The translations under genes and the position numbers were made by a program. From the NCBI GenBank assembly GCA_017512705.1, contig JAFWEX010000115.1:1-64000 (forward strand): 64,000 nt of DNA. The letters run 5' to 3'. This DNA comes from Paenibacillus sp. Its GTDB lineage: Bacteria; Bacillota; Bacilli; Paenibacillales; Paenibacillaceae. This document shows, piece by piece, positions 32,932 to 43,327 of the stretch. The notes below the pieces were generated by a model. The model worked only from the letters and a program-made list of their open reading frames with translations, was not told the origin of the DNA and searched no databases. The stretch's first letter is position 1. Every line of letters starts with the position of its first letter.

Positions 32932-33128
32932 ATGATGCGTAAAATGATCATTTTGTTGTTGTCCTATTCGTTTCACATTGAGGTTATGAGCAACGAGATG
33001 GAGATCGCTTTTTACTCTTTATCGCACGAAATATAACAACCAAGGGATCAGAAGGTAATATCTCGTATGAATTTTCATTTATCCGTTCTCCTGAGGGAAT
33101 TTGGGTATTCGACGGATTTGTTTCCTGA
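32932..33128 (+). pseudogene. Decayed small exported-protein gene
   Basis: AAAGGAGG precedes ATGATG, opening a signal-peptide-like start (MMRKMIILLLSYSF) that soon shifts frame and stops at 33034-33036. In another frame, from about 32995 to TGA at 33126-33128, a clean coding stretch reads RDGDRFLLFIARNITT and then EGIWVFDGFVS, which looks like the C terminus of a small lipoprotein. The two halves are not in frame, and together are too short for a full protein. An internal deletion plus frameshift is the likely history. No family recognised. Confidence 0.5.
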
Positions 33129-33160
33129 TCCATAATCAATGGCATCCTTGCCCGCCAAAC

Positions 33161-33198
33161 AAAAAAGCGACGAGAACATAACTTTATGTACTCGTCGC
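33161..33198 (-). terminator. Terminator of the amino-acid transporter operon
   Basis: GCGACGAG (33167-33174) and CTCGTCGC (33191-33198) form an 8-bp stem, followed on the minus strand by six T. It lies 30 bases past the ATPase stop. Confidence 0.85.
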
Positions 33199-33227
33199 GT
33201 ATAAATTACATCATTCATTAGGGTATT

Positions 33228-33983
33228 CTACCCTTCCATATCCACCCGCTGCAGAAACGTCTTCGTGCGCGCGAGCTTTGGTGCACCAAAGATTTGTTCA
33301 GGCGGGCCTTCCTCAGCAATTTCGCCATTATCCATAAAGAACACACGGTCCGCAACATCCCGAGCGAAGCTCATCTCATGGGTAACGATCATCATGGTCA
33401 TGTTCTCCTGCGCCAACTTCTTGATAACGCGCAGCACTTCTCCCGTCAGCTCCGGGTCAAGGGCCGAGGTCGGCTCATCGAAGAGCAGGATATCAGGCTG
33501 CATCATCAGAGCGCGAGCAATCGCCACACGCTGCTTCTGTCCACCAGACAGATTAGCCGGATAAGCATCGGCCTTGTCCGAGAGTCCAACTTTGGCAAGC
33601 AACTCCATACTGCGGGTGCGAATCGCCTTGGCGTTCTCTTTTTTCAACGTCTTCGGTGCGAGTTCCAGATTGGCCTGTACGGTCAGATGCGGGAACAAGT
33701 TAAAATGCTGAAACACCATACCCATGCGATCGGTAATCTTCCGAATCTCGGCAGGCCCTGTGTATCGTCCATCCTCCACCAGAGATTGGTTCTGAATACG
33801 AATGGTACCGCCCGTGATATCTTCCAAGTGGATCAAACTACGCAACATGGTGCTTTTCCCCGAACCCGAAGGCCCAATTACGGCAATGACTTCCCCAGGC
33901 GCCACATTAAAAGACACCTGTTTTAGCACTTCAAGTGTGCCAAATGATTTTTTCAACTGATTAACTTCGATACTATATGTCAT
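33228..33983 (-). CDS. Polar amino-acid ABC transporter ATPase
   Basis: A 251-residue ABC ATPase of the GlnQ/HisP class. Walker [10 protein letters not shown] lies near residues 37-45, the signature [15 protein letters not shown] near 143-157, Walker [14 protein letters not shown], and the switch His is in [15 protein letters not shown]. It energises the permease just upstream. It lies 36 bases after the permease and is the last gene of the importer. Confidence 0.93.
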   Translation of the reverse strand: MTYSIEVNQLKKSFGTLEVLKQVSFNVAPGEVIAVIGPSGSGKSTMLRSLIHLEDITGGTIRIQNQSLVEDGRYTGPAEIRKITDRMGMVFQHFNLFPHLTVQANLELAPKTLKKENAKAIRTRSMELLAKVGLSDKADAYPANLSGGQKQRVAIARALMMQPDILLFDEPTSALDPELTGEVLRVIKKLAQENMTMMIVTHEMSFARDVADRVFFMDNGEIAEEGPPEQIFGAPKLARTKTFLQRVDMEG

Positions 33984-34019
33984 ATGCAGACAGTCCTTTG
34001 ATTGAAGAGATATAATGGA

Positions 34020-34679
34020 TTATTCAAATGAATACCGCTTTTCCAGTGCCTTGAACAGTAGCGTAAGCACCAGAGTCATAAGCAAGTATATAACTGCGGC
34101 TACAAAAAACGGAATAAGCTGCAAATCCCGGTTGACCGCGGCTTGTGCAAAATACAGCAATTCAGGTACAGCGACTGCATAGAGTAATGCTGTATCTTTA
34201 ACGAGAGTTATTGCTTCGTTGGCTGTCGCTGGGAGTACCACACGAATCATCTGCGGAATAATGACCTTGGTCATCGTCTGCCACTTCGTTAATCCAAGCA
34301 CTTTAGCCGCTTCATGCTGACCTTTGTCGATGGATAACAAACCGCCACGGAAAATCTCCGCGAAGTAAGCCGCATAGTTCAGCACAAAAGCGATTCCTGC
34401 AGCTACTACTCGTTCAAACACGAGGTATTCACCAATGACCGGTAATAACGGCAATCCAAAGCAAAAGAATAAAATTTGCAAAAGCAACGGTGTCCCACGC
34501 ATCACATAGACGTAAGTGTGAGCAATCCATGCCAGTGGTTTAAACCTGCTTCTCATCGCAAGTGTAATCAGAAAGCCGAGCGGTACCGACAGAATAATTG
34601 CAACCAAAAACATGATAATCGTTGTCTGCGCACCCTCAAGCATCGGTTTTAAAATGGTTAATATATAGTCCAAACTCAT
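34020..34679 (-). CDS. Polar amino-acid ABC transporter permease
   Basis: A 219-residue membrane subunit of the HisMQ/GlnP type, about five helices. It begins with LEGAQTTIIMFLVAIILSVPLG and has the EAA-loop motif EAAKVLGLTKWQTMTKVIIPQ that docks on the ATPase. Single-permease importers of this family work as homodimers. It is separated from the binding-protein gene by 231 bases holding a GC-rich hairpin. Confidence 0.92.
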   Translation of the reverse strand: MSLDYILTILKPMLEGAQTTIIMFLVAIILSVPLGFLITLAMRSRFKPLAWIAHTYVYVMRGTPLLLQILFFCFGLPLLPVIGEYLVFERVVAAGIAFVLNYAAYFAEIFRGGLLSIDKGQHEAAKVLGLTKWQTMTKVIIPQMIRVVLPATANEAITLVKDTALLYAVAVPELLYFAQAAVNRDLQLIPFFVAAVIYLLMTLVLTLLFKALEKRYSFE

Positions 34680-34680
34680 A

Positions 34681-34910
34681 TAAAGTCTCCTCTAATCTGT
34701 TAACCCCGCACTCCTCGGAAGCCTATGGCTTCAACGCGGAATACGGGGTCAGGGTTTATGTGAGTGCTGTATCCCAATAGCGAGAACAATTCACACATTA
34801 TATGTCAGGTCAATTCACCTGTTTATGTCTATTCTCCGAATGAGTGCAATTTCAAGATCTCATAGATCACTTTAGCTTTCTTTTCAGAAATCAATACTCC
34901 GAACTTCAAG
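34681..34910 (-). other. Gap with a GC-rich hairpin between binding protein and permease
   Basis: No gene. ACCCCG (34703-34708) and CGGGGT (34744-34749) enclose an inner GAAGCC/GGCTTC hairpin. On the minus strand only TTAACAG follows, not a T-run, so this may protect the binding-protein mRNA from decay rather than terminate. It lies directly before the permease ribosome site. Confidence 0.45.
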
Positions 34911-35681
34911 TTACTTCAGAACCTTGTCCTCACCTAGCCACTGTGTAGAGATCTTAGCTGCTGTGCCATCTGCATTCAGCTCATCCAGTGCTTTTTGCAG
35001 TTGTTTCAGAAGTTCTTCATTTCCTTTTTTGATCCCGATTCCATATTGTTCTGGCGCCAGGGATTCGTCCAGCAGTTTGAAGGTTCCTTCTTCTTTGGAC
35101 ATATAATATCTTGCAACCACTTCATCAATGATGACGGCATCCAGACGTTTCGTTTTCAGATCGGTCAAGGCGAGTACGTTGTCTTTGAACTCAGATACTT
35201 TGACTTTATCCTTCAGAGTACTTGCCGCCAGTGCATCTGCAGCTGAAGACAGTGCCTGCAAGCCTACATTTTTACCATTCAGTTCATCCAGCTTGGTAAT
35301 CGGGGAGTCTGCGAGTGTAATCGCAACCTGACTGTTCTCCAGATAAGGCTTGGTGAAAAGCACTTTCTCTTTGCGCTCATCGGTAATCGTATATCCGTTC
35401 CAGATCATATCAATCCGGCCACTATTCAGCTCAGACTCTTTGGAAGACCAGTCAATCGGCTGGAATATCACCTTTTTCCCCATTTTCTCCCCAGCAGCAC
35501 GGGCATAATCAATATCAAACCCAACAATTTCATTCTGCTCATCCCGGAATCCCATCGGAGCGAATTTGTCGTCAATCCCGACAATAATCGTGTTCTCATC
35601 TTTGCTTGCGGAGCTGGAACAACCCGCCACAACGATCATACATATGCTGATAAATAATAGTAGAATTGCTTTTTTTCTCAT
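34911..35681 (-). CDS. Polar amino-acid-binding lipoprotein
   Basis: A 256-residue solute-binding protein of the SBP_bac_3 family. The lipobox VAGC gives the lipidated Cys near residue 21. The binding core has IIVGIDDKFAPMGFRDEQN, the family block GFDIDYARAAGEKMGKK and IDMIWNGYTITDERKEKV. The ligand cannot be assigned; cystine-type and glutamine-type importers share these motifs. It is the first gene of a three-gene importer. Confidence 0.9.
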   Translation of the reverse strand: MRKKAILLLFISICMIVVAGCSSSASKDENTIIVGIDDKFAPMGFRDEQNEIVGFDIDYARAAGEKMGKKVIFQPIDWSSKESELNSGRIDMIWNGYTITDERKEKVLFTKPYLENSQVAITLADSPITKLDELNGKNVGLQALSSAADALAASTLKDKVKVSEFKDNVLALTDLKTKRLDAVIIDEVVARYYMSKEEGTFKLLDESLAPEQYGIGIKKGNEELLKQLQKALDELNADGTAAKISTQWLGEDKVLK

Positions 35682-35810
35682 CTCTCGTACCCCTCCATGT
35701 CTATAACCAAGCCCAAACGCTTTAGTTCGTTACCACGTTATCAGAGTCTTATAATAACATAGCATGAGAGAAGAGTCGAGTATCTTCGACATATTCCAAT
35801 AAATTTAACC

Positions 35811-36371
35811 TTAAGATTGGTCAACCATCTGTGAAAATGCATCCTGTGCTTTTGCCGGTTCCACCAGCCTCTGCCGTACTACATCATCCCATCTTTCAAC
35901 GTTTTGCAGTGATTTAAGCTCCGTTCCAGCCCATTGCTGCGCCAGCTCTCGTCCTAACACGATCCGTGTATCCTTGAGTTGGTATACGATCTGCTCTAAA
36001 TTATCAATCAGCACAAAATTCGCAAGCGCGTTATATACGAGTATTCGATCAAGCTGCACGGCATCCATCTCATCTGTATTCAAACTGTAATGGATCTGAG
36101 CCGTGAATGTCTCTGGAAACAACTCATAGCCATCTAATCGCTCATGTAACGGAAGATTTTGATTCAGATGGCTAAGATTCGAAAAATTCCCCATATAGGC
36201 ATTCTGATATGGAGTCACAGCGATAAAATCATGTGTTAGCGGATCATTCTGCTCGGCTTCATATCGAACTTCATCTGCAGCAATCTTGGGATTAATGAAT
36301 CCCTCAACCACAACTAGACCGATTAACCCGATGATAAAAAGGGAAACAATCCATATGTTTTTCACGCTCAT
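35811..36371 (-). CDS. DUF4825-like membrane-anchored protein
   Basis: A 186-residue protein. One N-terminal membrane helix (about 6-24) is followed by an extracytoplasmic domain containing TAQIHYSLNTDEMDAVQLDR and ALANFVLIDNLEQIVYQL, which resembles DUF4825. It starts four bases inside the end of the preceding HAAS gene (ATGA overlap), so it is the third gene of a PadR-HAAS module. Such modules usually end in a signalling or export protein; function unknown. Confidence 0.55.
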   Translation of the reverse strand: MSVKNIWIVSLFIIGLIGLVVVEGFINPKIAADEVRYEAEQNDPLTHDFIAVTPYQNAYMGNFSNLSHLNQNLPLHERLDGYELFPETFTAQIHYSLNTDEMDAVQLDRILVYNALANFVLIDNLEQIVYQLKDTRIVLGRELAQQWAGTELKSLQNVERWDDVVRQRLVEPAKAQDAFSQMVDQS

Positions 36372-37087
36372 ATATTCTCACTCACTTCATATTTGCTAAC
36401 GATCCGGTAAGCCCGGTTTACGACCAGAGGAACAATAATACTGATTAGTGGCAGGGCAAAAGCGACCAAGATTACAGCCAGTTGATAAGGCCCATCCACC
36501 TCGATTGGCCGGTTAAACCAGATATTGCTTCCAAATCGTAATGCTGCCTCGGTACCCCATAGTACAAATATCACAGCTGCCCACAGCCACCATACTCTGC
36601 GTTGCCATTGCTTCATAACCGGCATACGAATACGCATGGTCTCGTCTTGATCGGAAGATTGGGTTGATTGGTCGTCCCTGTCTTGGTCACCTCTGTTGCT
36701 GATCATATAAAATACATAAGCTGCACCCACGATCAGGCTTACGATGAACAGCAGATTGTTTAGAAGAGCACCTTCCAGCTTCACTCGTGTAGGAATCGTA
36801 ACAATCCAGGCAACAAGACTGTAGATCAACGTGGATTGCAACAACGCTGTCCAGTAAGGAACACGTTTCACACGCCGCTGGTCGCTCATGAATTGTTCCA
36901 TACCGTCTATATGCTGAATGGCTGTCTGAAAAGCCTGCTTCTCGCTCATGCCCTTGGCCAGATAATCCTCCATCCGTGCCAGAAGATTGCCGCGTATCTC
37001 TTCTATCAATTCCCGATGCTCCAGTGTATCCTGTGCACCTGCGAATAAACGATCCAAATGCCGATTAATTCGTGTTTCGAGCTTCAT
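36368..37087 (-). CDS. HAAS/permease-prefix domain membrane protein
   Basis: A 239-residue protein. The N-terminal 85 residues form a helical HAAS (permease-prefix) domain (MKLETRINRHLDRLF; LLARMEDYLAKGMSEKQAF), followed by four hydrophobic segments with an acidic linker (about 135-150) between the second and third. HAAS domains are tied to PadR regulators and serve as their membrane partners. The gene starts two bases after the PadR stop and overlaps the next gene, forming a tight operon. Confidence 0.8.
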   Translation of the reverse strand: MKLETRINRHLDRLFAGAQDTLEHRELIEEIRGNLLARMEDYLAKGMSEKQAFQTAIQHIDGMEQFMSDQRRVKRVPYWTALLQSTLIYSLVAWIVTIPTRVKLEGALLNNLLFIVSLIVGAAYVFYMISNRGDQDRDDQSTQSSDQDETMRIRMPVMKQWQRRVWWLWAAVIFVLWGTEAALRFGSNIWFNRPIEVDGPYQLAVILVAFALPLISIIVPLVVNRAYRIVSKYEVSENI

Positions 37088-37089
37088 AC

Positions 37090-37455
37090 TTACTCAACTC
37101 CTTGTTCACTGGTTGTAATCATGCAATCAATTAATATTTTGGCCGCATGCCAAGCTTGAACCTGTATTTGATAAATGTCACGGCCTTGGCTCGTAATCCG
37201 GTAGTATTTCCGCCGTCCGCCCTGTGTCTCTTCTCCCCAATAGGACTCCACGTATCCGCCCTTCTCCAGACGTTTCAGACTGGAGTACAGCGTAGGCTCC
37301 TTAAGATCAAACTGCTCACTACTCTTGCGGTAAATCTCCTTAATAATGCCGTATCCATAATTATCTTTAGAGATGAGCACACTCAATATAATCGGATCAA
37401 TATTCCCCCTAATAAGATCACTGTTGATCATTGGATTATCCATTTTAGCGTTCAC
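37090..37455 (-). CDS. PadR family transcriptional regulator
   Basis: A 121-residue winged-helix repressor. The pattern ILSVLISKDNYGYGIIKEI, then LKEPTLYSSLKRLEKGGYVES, then RRKYYRITSQG is the PadR signature. The likely start is GTG at 37455, with GGAGAG a few bases upstream; an ATG at 37443 is possible. It heads a three-gene operon and its own promoter holds a palindrome, so it is probably autorepressed. PadR proteins are often relieved by membrane-active or phenolic compounds, but the signal here is unknown. Confidence 0.93.
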   Translation of the reverse strand: MNAKMDNPMINSDLIRGNIDPIILSVLISKDNYGYGIIKEIYRKSSEQFDLKEPTLYSSLKRLEKGGYVESYWGEETQGGRRKYYRITSQGRDIYQIQVQAWHAAKILIDCMITTSEQGVE

Positions 37456-37492
37456 CGACTCTCCTGCTTACTTTTACCTTTCGTCAAAGTAT

Positions 37493-37521
37493 ACTATATG
37501 ACATATTACTATGTCTGTAAA
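37493..37521 (-). promoter_or_regulatory. padR operon promoter with palindrome in the spacer
   Basis: On the minus strand TTTACA (complement of 37516-37521) and TATAGT (complement of 37493-37498) are exactly 17 bases apart. The spacer holds the perfect inverted repeat GACATA-N4-TATGTC (37500-37515). A repressor bound there would exclude RNA polymerase. Confidence 0.7.
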
Positions 37522-37550
37522 GGTAATATGTATCATGTTGTACTCTGAAC

Positions 37551-37584
37551 AAAAAAGAACCAAACAGCACTATCGCTGTTTGGT
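37551..37584 (-). terminator. Terminator of the GH4 gene
   Basis: ACCAAACAGC (37559-37568) and GCTGTTTGGT (37575-37584) form a perfect 10-bp stem, followed on the minus strand by TCTTTTTT. Confidence 0.85.
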
Positions 37585-37617
37585 CCTTATGTTATTGCAT
37601 GTATTTCTAGCTATCGC

Positions 37618-39123
37618 TTATTGCTGAACTTTCTCACGATCTTTGCCTTTATCCGATTCGCCCGCATTTTTGTTGGCGGCTTCCCGGTCTTGTTGCATCT
37701 CTTCGACCGTTTTGACTTTCAGGCGTGCAGCACCTTCATAAGCCTTCGTTGGAATCAGATTGCCGGCAGCCAGCCTTGCATTGGCAGCGGCAATCGCTTC
37801 ACCATACTGCGGCAGCCACTGTGCCTGCGCGACCAGCATCTCGTCCACCATCTGCCAGATTTCCTTCGGATTGCAGACTGCCCCCACCAGCGGGTCCATC
37901 ATAAACGCTTGCCGCAGCAGCCTGTCGTCCCCATGGACTGCTGCCTCGACCGCCAAGCGCTGCACGGATATACTTACGTTGCACACTGCCGCTGGACCCA
38001 GTGGCAGATCACCCACATGAGGCATCGAAATACCATTACGATCCACATAACCGGGCGCTTCAATAATGGCATCATTCGGCAGATTGGAGATTACTCCGTT
38101 GTTCACCGTGTTGAAATGACCACGGTAGATACGTCCTGTCTCGAGCGCTTCAATAATATATGAACCGTGCTCCTCGCCCCGTTTTTCCGGAATAAATGAC
38201 ATGGGGTCATCCTTCATCCAGTTAGGGAAGTCCGTCTCGAACCAGTTGCGACCCTCGGTACACACGCGCAGATATCCGCCCGTCTCCCCGTTGATCCAGC
38301 TCCCCATGTCGATCCAGTCGCCAATTTCTTCAGGGCGTTTGCGGTACCATGGTACATATTCACTCAAATGACCGTTGGACTCTGTACTGTAATATCCAAA
38401 GCGACGTAGCATATCAATCCGAACTTTCTCGGTACGGCTGTATTCCGGGTGTTTCTCAAAAGCTTCCAGCATACCTTCGGTAAGATCCCTGCCTTCATGT
38501 GACGCCTGAATGTACCAGGTCTGATGATTAATGCCCGCGCAGATAATATCGACTTCATTCTTATGCAGCCCGTACACTTCCGCAATCTGATGATGACCAT
38601 GCTGAACGCCGTGACACAGTCCGATCGTCCGTACTCCGCCATATTGGTTGCATGCCCATGTCAGCATCGCCATCGGATTGGAGTAATTCAGGAGCAGCAC
38701 ATCGGGCGCGCTTTGCTCACGAATATCTTTGCAGATCTCAAGCATCTCGGCAATCCCGCGCTGTCCATACATAATGCCGCCTGCACATAACGTATCACCT
38801 ACACATTGATCTACCCCGTATTTCAGCGGAATATCCACATCGGTTGCAAAAGCCTCAAGTCCTCCTACCCGAATCGTGCACAGCACATACTTCGCGTCTT
38901 TCAACGCTTCTCTTCGATCGGTTGTTGCCTGAATCTCAATATTCAATCCGTTCTCGCGGATATCTCGCTGACACAGCTCGGTGACCATGTCCAGATTATG
39001 CTGATTAATATCGCAGAATGCGATCTCAATATTACTGAATTCCGGCACAGTAAGCAGGTCACGCAACAATCCCCTTGTGAATCCAATGCTACCAGCTCCA
39101 ATAAACGCCACTTTAAACGACAT
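37618..39123 (-). CDS. melA: Alpha-galactosidase/alpha-glucosidase, glycoside hydrolase family 4 (MelA-like)
   Basis: A 501-residue NAD- and metal-dependent glycosidase. The Rossmann loop FIGAGSIGFTRGLLRDLL lies at the N terminus. SNPMAMLTWACNQYG and LCHGVQHGHHQI, with the metal-binding Cys and His, and GINHQTW are GH4 hallmarks. The CHGVQ form points to alpha-galactosidase-type members rather than 6-phospho-glucosidases. The C-terminal 25 residues are charged and low complexity (NAGESDKGKDREK), an unusual tail. The ATG at 39123 is eight bases after GGGAGG, better than the longer frame from 39141. It has its own promoter region and terminator. Confidence 0.88.
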   Translation of the reverse strand: MSFKVAFIGAGSIGFTRGLLRDLLTVPEFSNIEIAFCDINQHNLDMVTELCQRDIRENGLNIEIQATTDRREALKDAKYVLCTIRVGGLEAFATDVDIPLKYGVDQCVGDTLCAGGIMYGQRGIAEMLEICKDIREQSAPDVLLLNYSNPMAMLTWACNQYGGVRTIGLCHGVQHGHHQIAEVYGLHKNEVDIICAGINHQTWYIQASHEGRDLTEGMLEAFEKHPEYSRTEKVRIDMLRRFGYYSTESNGHLSEYVPWYRKRPEEIGDWIDMGSWINGETGGYLRVCTEGRNWFETDFPNWMKDDPMSFIPEKRGEEHGSYIIEALETGRIYRGHFNTVNNGVISNLPNDAIIEAPGYVDRNGISMPHVGDLPLGPAAVCNVSISVQRLAVEAAVHGDDRLLRQAFMMDPLVGAVCNPKEIWQMVDEMLVAQAQWLPQYGEAIAAANARLAAGNLIPTKAYEGAARLKVKTVEEMQQDREAANKNAGESDKGKDREKVQQ

Positions 39124-39318
39124 GTTCATGTCCTCCCGCAATCCAAACCTTCCGGCTTCGGTTAATGTCTTGCTTCATGGGTTCATTGTAGCAACGGTAA
39201 GGTAGAGACCGTTATCAAAATCATGACTTGTTCTACAGCGAGGTGTCCAAAATCCTAACTTTTATTTTCTTTTATCTACTATAGATACCTTCTGAATTCT
39301 GGAATGAGCATATCACTT

Positions 39319-40086
39319 CTAGAGCTGGCTATAGCTGATTAGTGTAATCCCTTGTTCCATCACGTACTCCCGCAGTGCTGGATTCATCAATAGAGCCAGG
39401 TCCTGCTCACGCTCATCTACTAGAGAGGTAACACTGCGCAGTTCATCATCTGCAAACCCTGGATGACCCGCAATTTCAACAATAGATTCCGTATCTTTAT
39501 ACTGCTCCAGAACACCACGAAACCACGATTCTTGCAGAGTAGGCATAGCCGGATCGCCACATAACATATCTGTAGATCGAATACCTGCCGCATCCGCAAT
39601 CTTCCCCTTTAACTCCGGAGACAAGATATCATCTCTTCTCATGGGAACGTTATACTCGCGAGCGAGTTCCATGACGATATCAAGCATTTGTGCATCCTTC
39701 ACACTCACACCATGATGAGTATCCAGATGATTCAAGGTTAGCCCGGAAGCCAGAAACTTCTCGATCTGTGCCTTCAGTTCGGCGCGGACTTCCCCAGCAT
39801 CATAGGATGAAGGAATAAGTCCTGGTTTCCGGTAGAAACGACCCGATTCATCGACGATACTCTGTACAGCCGAAGCTTCCAAGACTGGACTCATGAACGT
39901 CAGGTTCAGATGAACTCCCATAGTTGTAATCCCTGCTTCAAGAGCCATGGCACTACTCTTTTCAAAATGGACCGAATTCACCAGCGCAGAGGTATCTGTA
40001 ATCAGACCCTGTTTCATCCCCTGAAGGATACCTTCGCTCACTCTCATGGTAATCCCATAATCGTCTGCATTGATAATCAGCTTCAT
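39319..40086 (-). CDS. YdjC/ChbG-type carbohydrate deacetylase
   Basis: A 255-residue metal-dependent deacetylase of the YdjC family. Metal-binding motifs are visible: IINADDYGIT near the N terminus, HLDTHHGVSV near the middle and IAGHPGF near residue 205. E. coli ChbG removes one acetyl group from chito-oligosaccharides. AAAGG precedes the ATG at 40086. It lies 28 bases after a PTS transporter gene, so its substrate is probably a phosphorylated, acetylated disaccharide imported by that PTS. Confidence 0.9.
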   Translation of the reverse strand: MKLIINADDYGITMRVSEGILQGMKQGLITDTSALVNSVHFEKSSAMALEAGITTMGVHLNLTFMSPVLEASAVQSIVDESGRFYRKPGLIPSSYDAGEVRAELKAQIEKFLASGLTLNHLDTHHGVSVKDAQMLDIVMELAREYNVPMRRDDILSPELKGKIADAAGIRSTDMLCGDPAMPTLQESWFRGVLEQYKDTESIVEIAGHPGFADDELRSVTSLVDEREQDLALLMNPALREYVMEQGITLISYSQL

Positions 40087-40114
40087 TTTGCTTCGTTCCT
40101 TTCTCTGTTTCAAC

Positions 40115-42073
<1,959 letters not shown>

Positions 42074-42115
42074 TCAAGTCTTACCTTCATCATCATGTAC
42101 GATGAAAAAAATAAA

Positions 42116-42174
42116 AACCTGAACTGAAGCTAGTCTACTGACACGAAGTCAATACACAAGCTTCAGCTCAGGTT
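42116..42174 (-). terminator. Riboregulated terminator before the PTS gene
   Basis: AACCTGAACTGAAGCT (42116-42131) pairs with AGCTTCAGCTCAGGTT (42159-42174) with one mismatch, followed on the minus strand by TTTATTTTTTT. Its 5' arm overlaps the RAT, so antiterminator binding and termination exclude each other. Confidence 0.9.
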
Positions 42175-42198
42175 TCGCCTGCCGAACAGTCACAATCC
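42169..42198 (-). promoter_or_regulatory. RAT site (LicT/BglG antiterminator target) before the PTS gene
   Basis: Read on the minus strand, GGATTGTGACTG, then TTCGGCAGGCGA, then AACCT. This closely matches the BglG-family ribonucleic antiterminator consensus (GGATTGTTACTGC...GCAGGCAAAACCT). Confidence 0.9.
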
Positions 42199-42227
42199 CT
42201 TGATCTATATTTAATTTAATTATCTCT

Positions 42228-43082
42228 TCATTCTTCGATCTGATCATCCCGGCTGGTTACCCGGTGAATATGAATCATGAAATACACCATTTCTTCATTC
42301 GTTGTTTTCTTCTCGTAATTAATCTCTAGATAGTTTCGAATCTTTCGGGCACACGCATATGCTTCAGGGTACTTGTCCTTCACATGGTCGTATAAAGAAT
42401 CTCTTTCCTCTGGAATCAGTTCATCATGCAGAATTCTGTAAGCGAAGTACCGCAGATGTGTGAGAAAACGACTGTAATTAATTGAACTTTCGTCCAGTTT
42501 AATTCCGAAATGATATTTCACGATGTTTGCTAGATCGTTAACGATCTTGGTCATCTGATACGTCTGCTTCATATCCTGCCCACGTTGCTGGGCATTGACG
42601 AAATGAAGGGCGATGGAACCGGCTTCATCTTCGGGCAGCCTCACACCCGTTTTCTGTTCAATGATGTTCAGCGCATTCAGCGCTACTTCGTATTCGGACG
42701 CATAGAATTTTTTGATCTCCCACAGCAAAGCATTCTTGACAATAATCCCTTCGGGAAATCTGCTCAGTGCGAAGCTGATATGATCTGTCAGGGTGATGTA
42801 GATGTTATCACTGAATTTTAGCGCAAGCTGCTGCTCGGCATATTCGATGATTTCATTGGATAACTCCAAATGTTCCGTTGGAATCTCGCCAATCAATCCC
42901 AACAGTTTATCAGATGTTGCTTTTTCAACCACAAACTTCTTTTCCACTTTGGAAAAATCAATAACATCACTGTTATGTTTGTTATATCCTATCCCTTTTC
43001 CCATCACAATCATTTCGTCACCGTTATCATCCGTTAGTAATATGACGTTGTTGTTAAAAATCTTCCTAATCTTGATCTTCAT
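42228..43082 (-). CDS. licT: BglG/LicT-family transcriptional antiterminator
   Basis: A 284-residue RNA-binding regulator. The N-terminal CAT domain (1-60; KIRKIFNNNVILLTDDNGDE, MGKGIGYNK) binds RAT. PRD1 (about 70-165) and PRD2 (about 175-280) carry the phosphorylatable histidines in TDHISFALSRF, SIALHFVNAQ, LTHLRYFAYR and MIHIHRV. Unphosphorylated PTS activates it when substrate flows. It lies upstream of the PTS gene, and has a RAT/terminator of its own. The ATG at 43082 follows GGGGG closely; an in-frame TTG three codons upstream is possible. Confidence 0.92.
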   Translation of the reverse strand: MKIKIRKIFNNNVILLTDDNGDEMIVMGKGIGYNKHNSDVIDFSKVEKKFVVEKATSDKLLGLIGEIPTEHLELSNEIIEYAEQQLALKFSDNIYITLTDHISFALSRFPEGIIVKNALLWEIKKFYASEYEVALNALNIIEQKTGVRLPEDEAGSIALHFVNAQQRGQDMKQTYQMTKIVNDLANIVKYHFGIKLDESSINYSRFLTHLRYFAYRILHDELIPEERDSLYDHVKDKYPEAYACARKIRNYLEINYEKKTTNEEMVYFMIHIHRVTSRDDQIEE

Positions 43083-43110
43083 CACCCCCAACTCATCATT
43101 TCTTCACAAA

Positions 43111-43169
43111 AAAAACCTAAATTGAAGCAGTGACATGCAGAACGCGTGTCTACTACGAACAATTTAGGT
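43111..43169 (-). terminator. Riboregulated terminator before licT
   Basis: ACCTAAATTG (43115-43124) pairs with CAATTTAGGT (43160-43169), followed on the minus strand by eight T. It overlaps the licT RAT. Confidence 0.9.
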
Positions 43170-43195
43170 ATCGCCTGCCGAACAGTCACAATCCT
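43166..43195 (-). promoter_or_regulatory. RAT site before licT (autogenous antitermination)
   Basis: On the minus strand it reads AGGATTGTGACTG, then TTCGGCAGGCGAT, then ACCT. It is almost identical to the RAT before the PTS gene, so licT is under its own control. Confidence 0.9.
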
Positions 43196-43327
43196 ACAAT
43201 ATATGATATATGATATGAATCTCTAACTTATATAAGACAAGTTACTATGAACAAAGAATATCATGATTACCCTTTCATTTCAACACTTAGTTTATACTTA
43301 GAGATTTGTTCTCCGCTCTTACCACGT

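Noticed and set aside
32932-33036. Intact 34-codon small protein
   Set aside because: Kept instead as a pseudogene because clean coding sequence continues in another frame just downstream.
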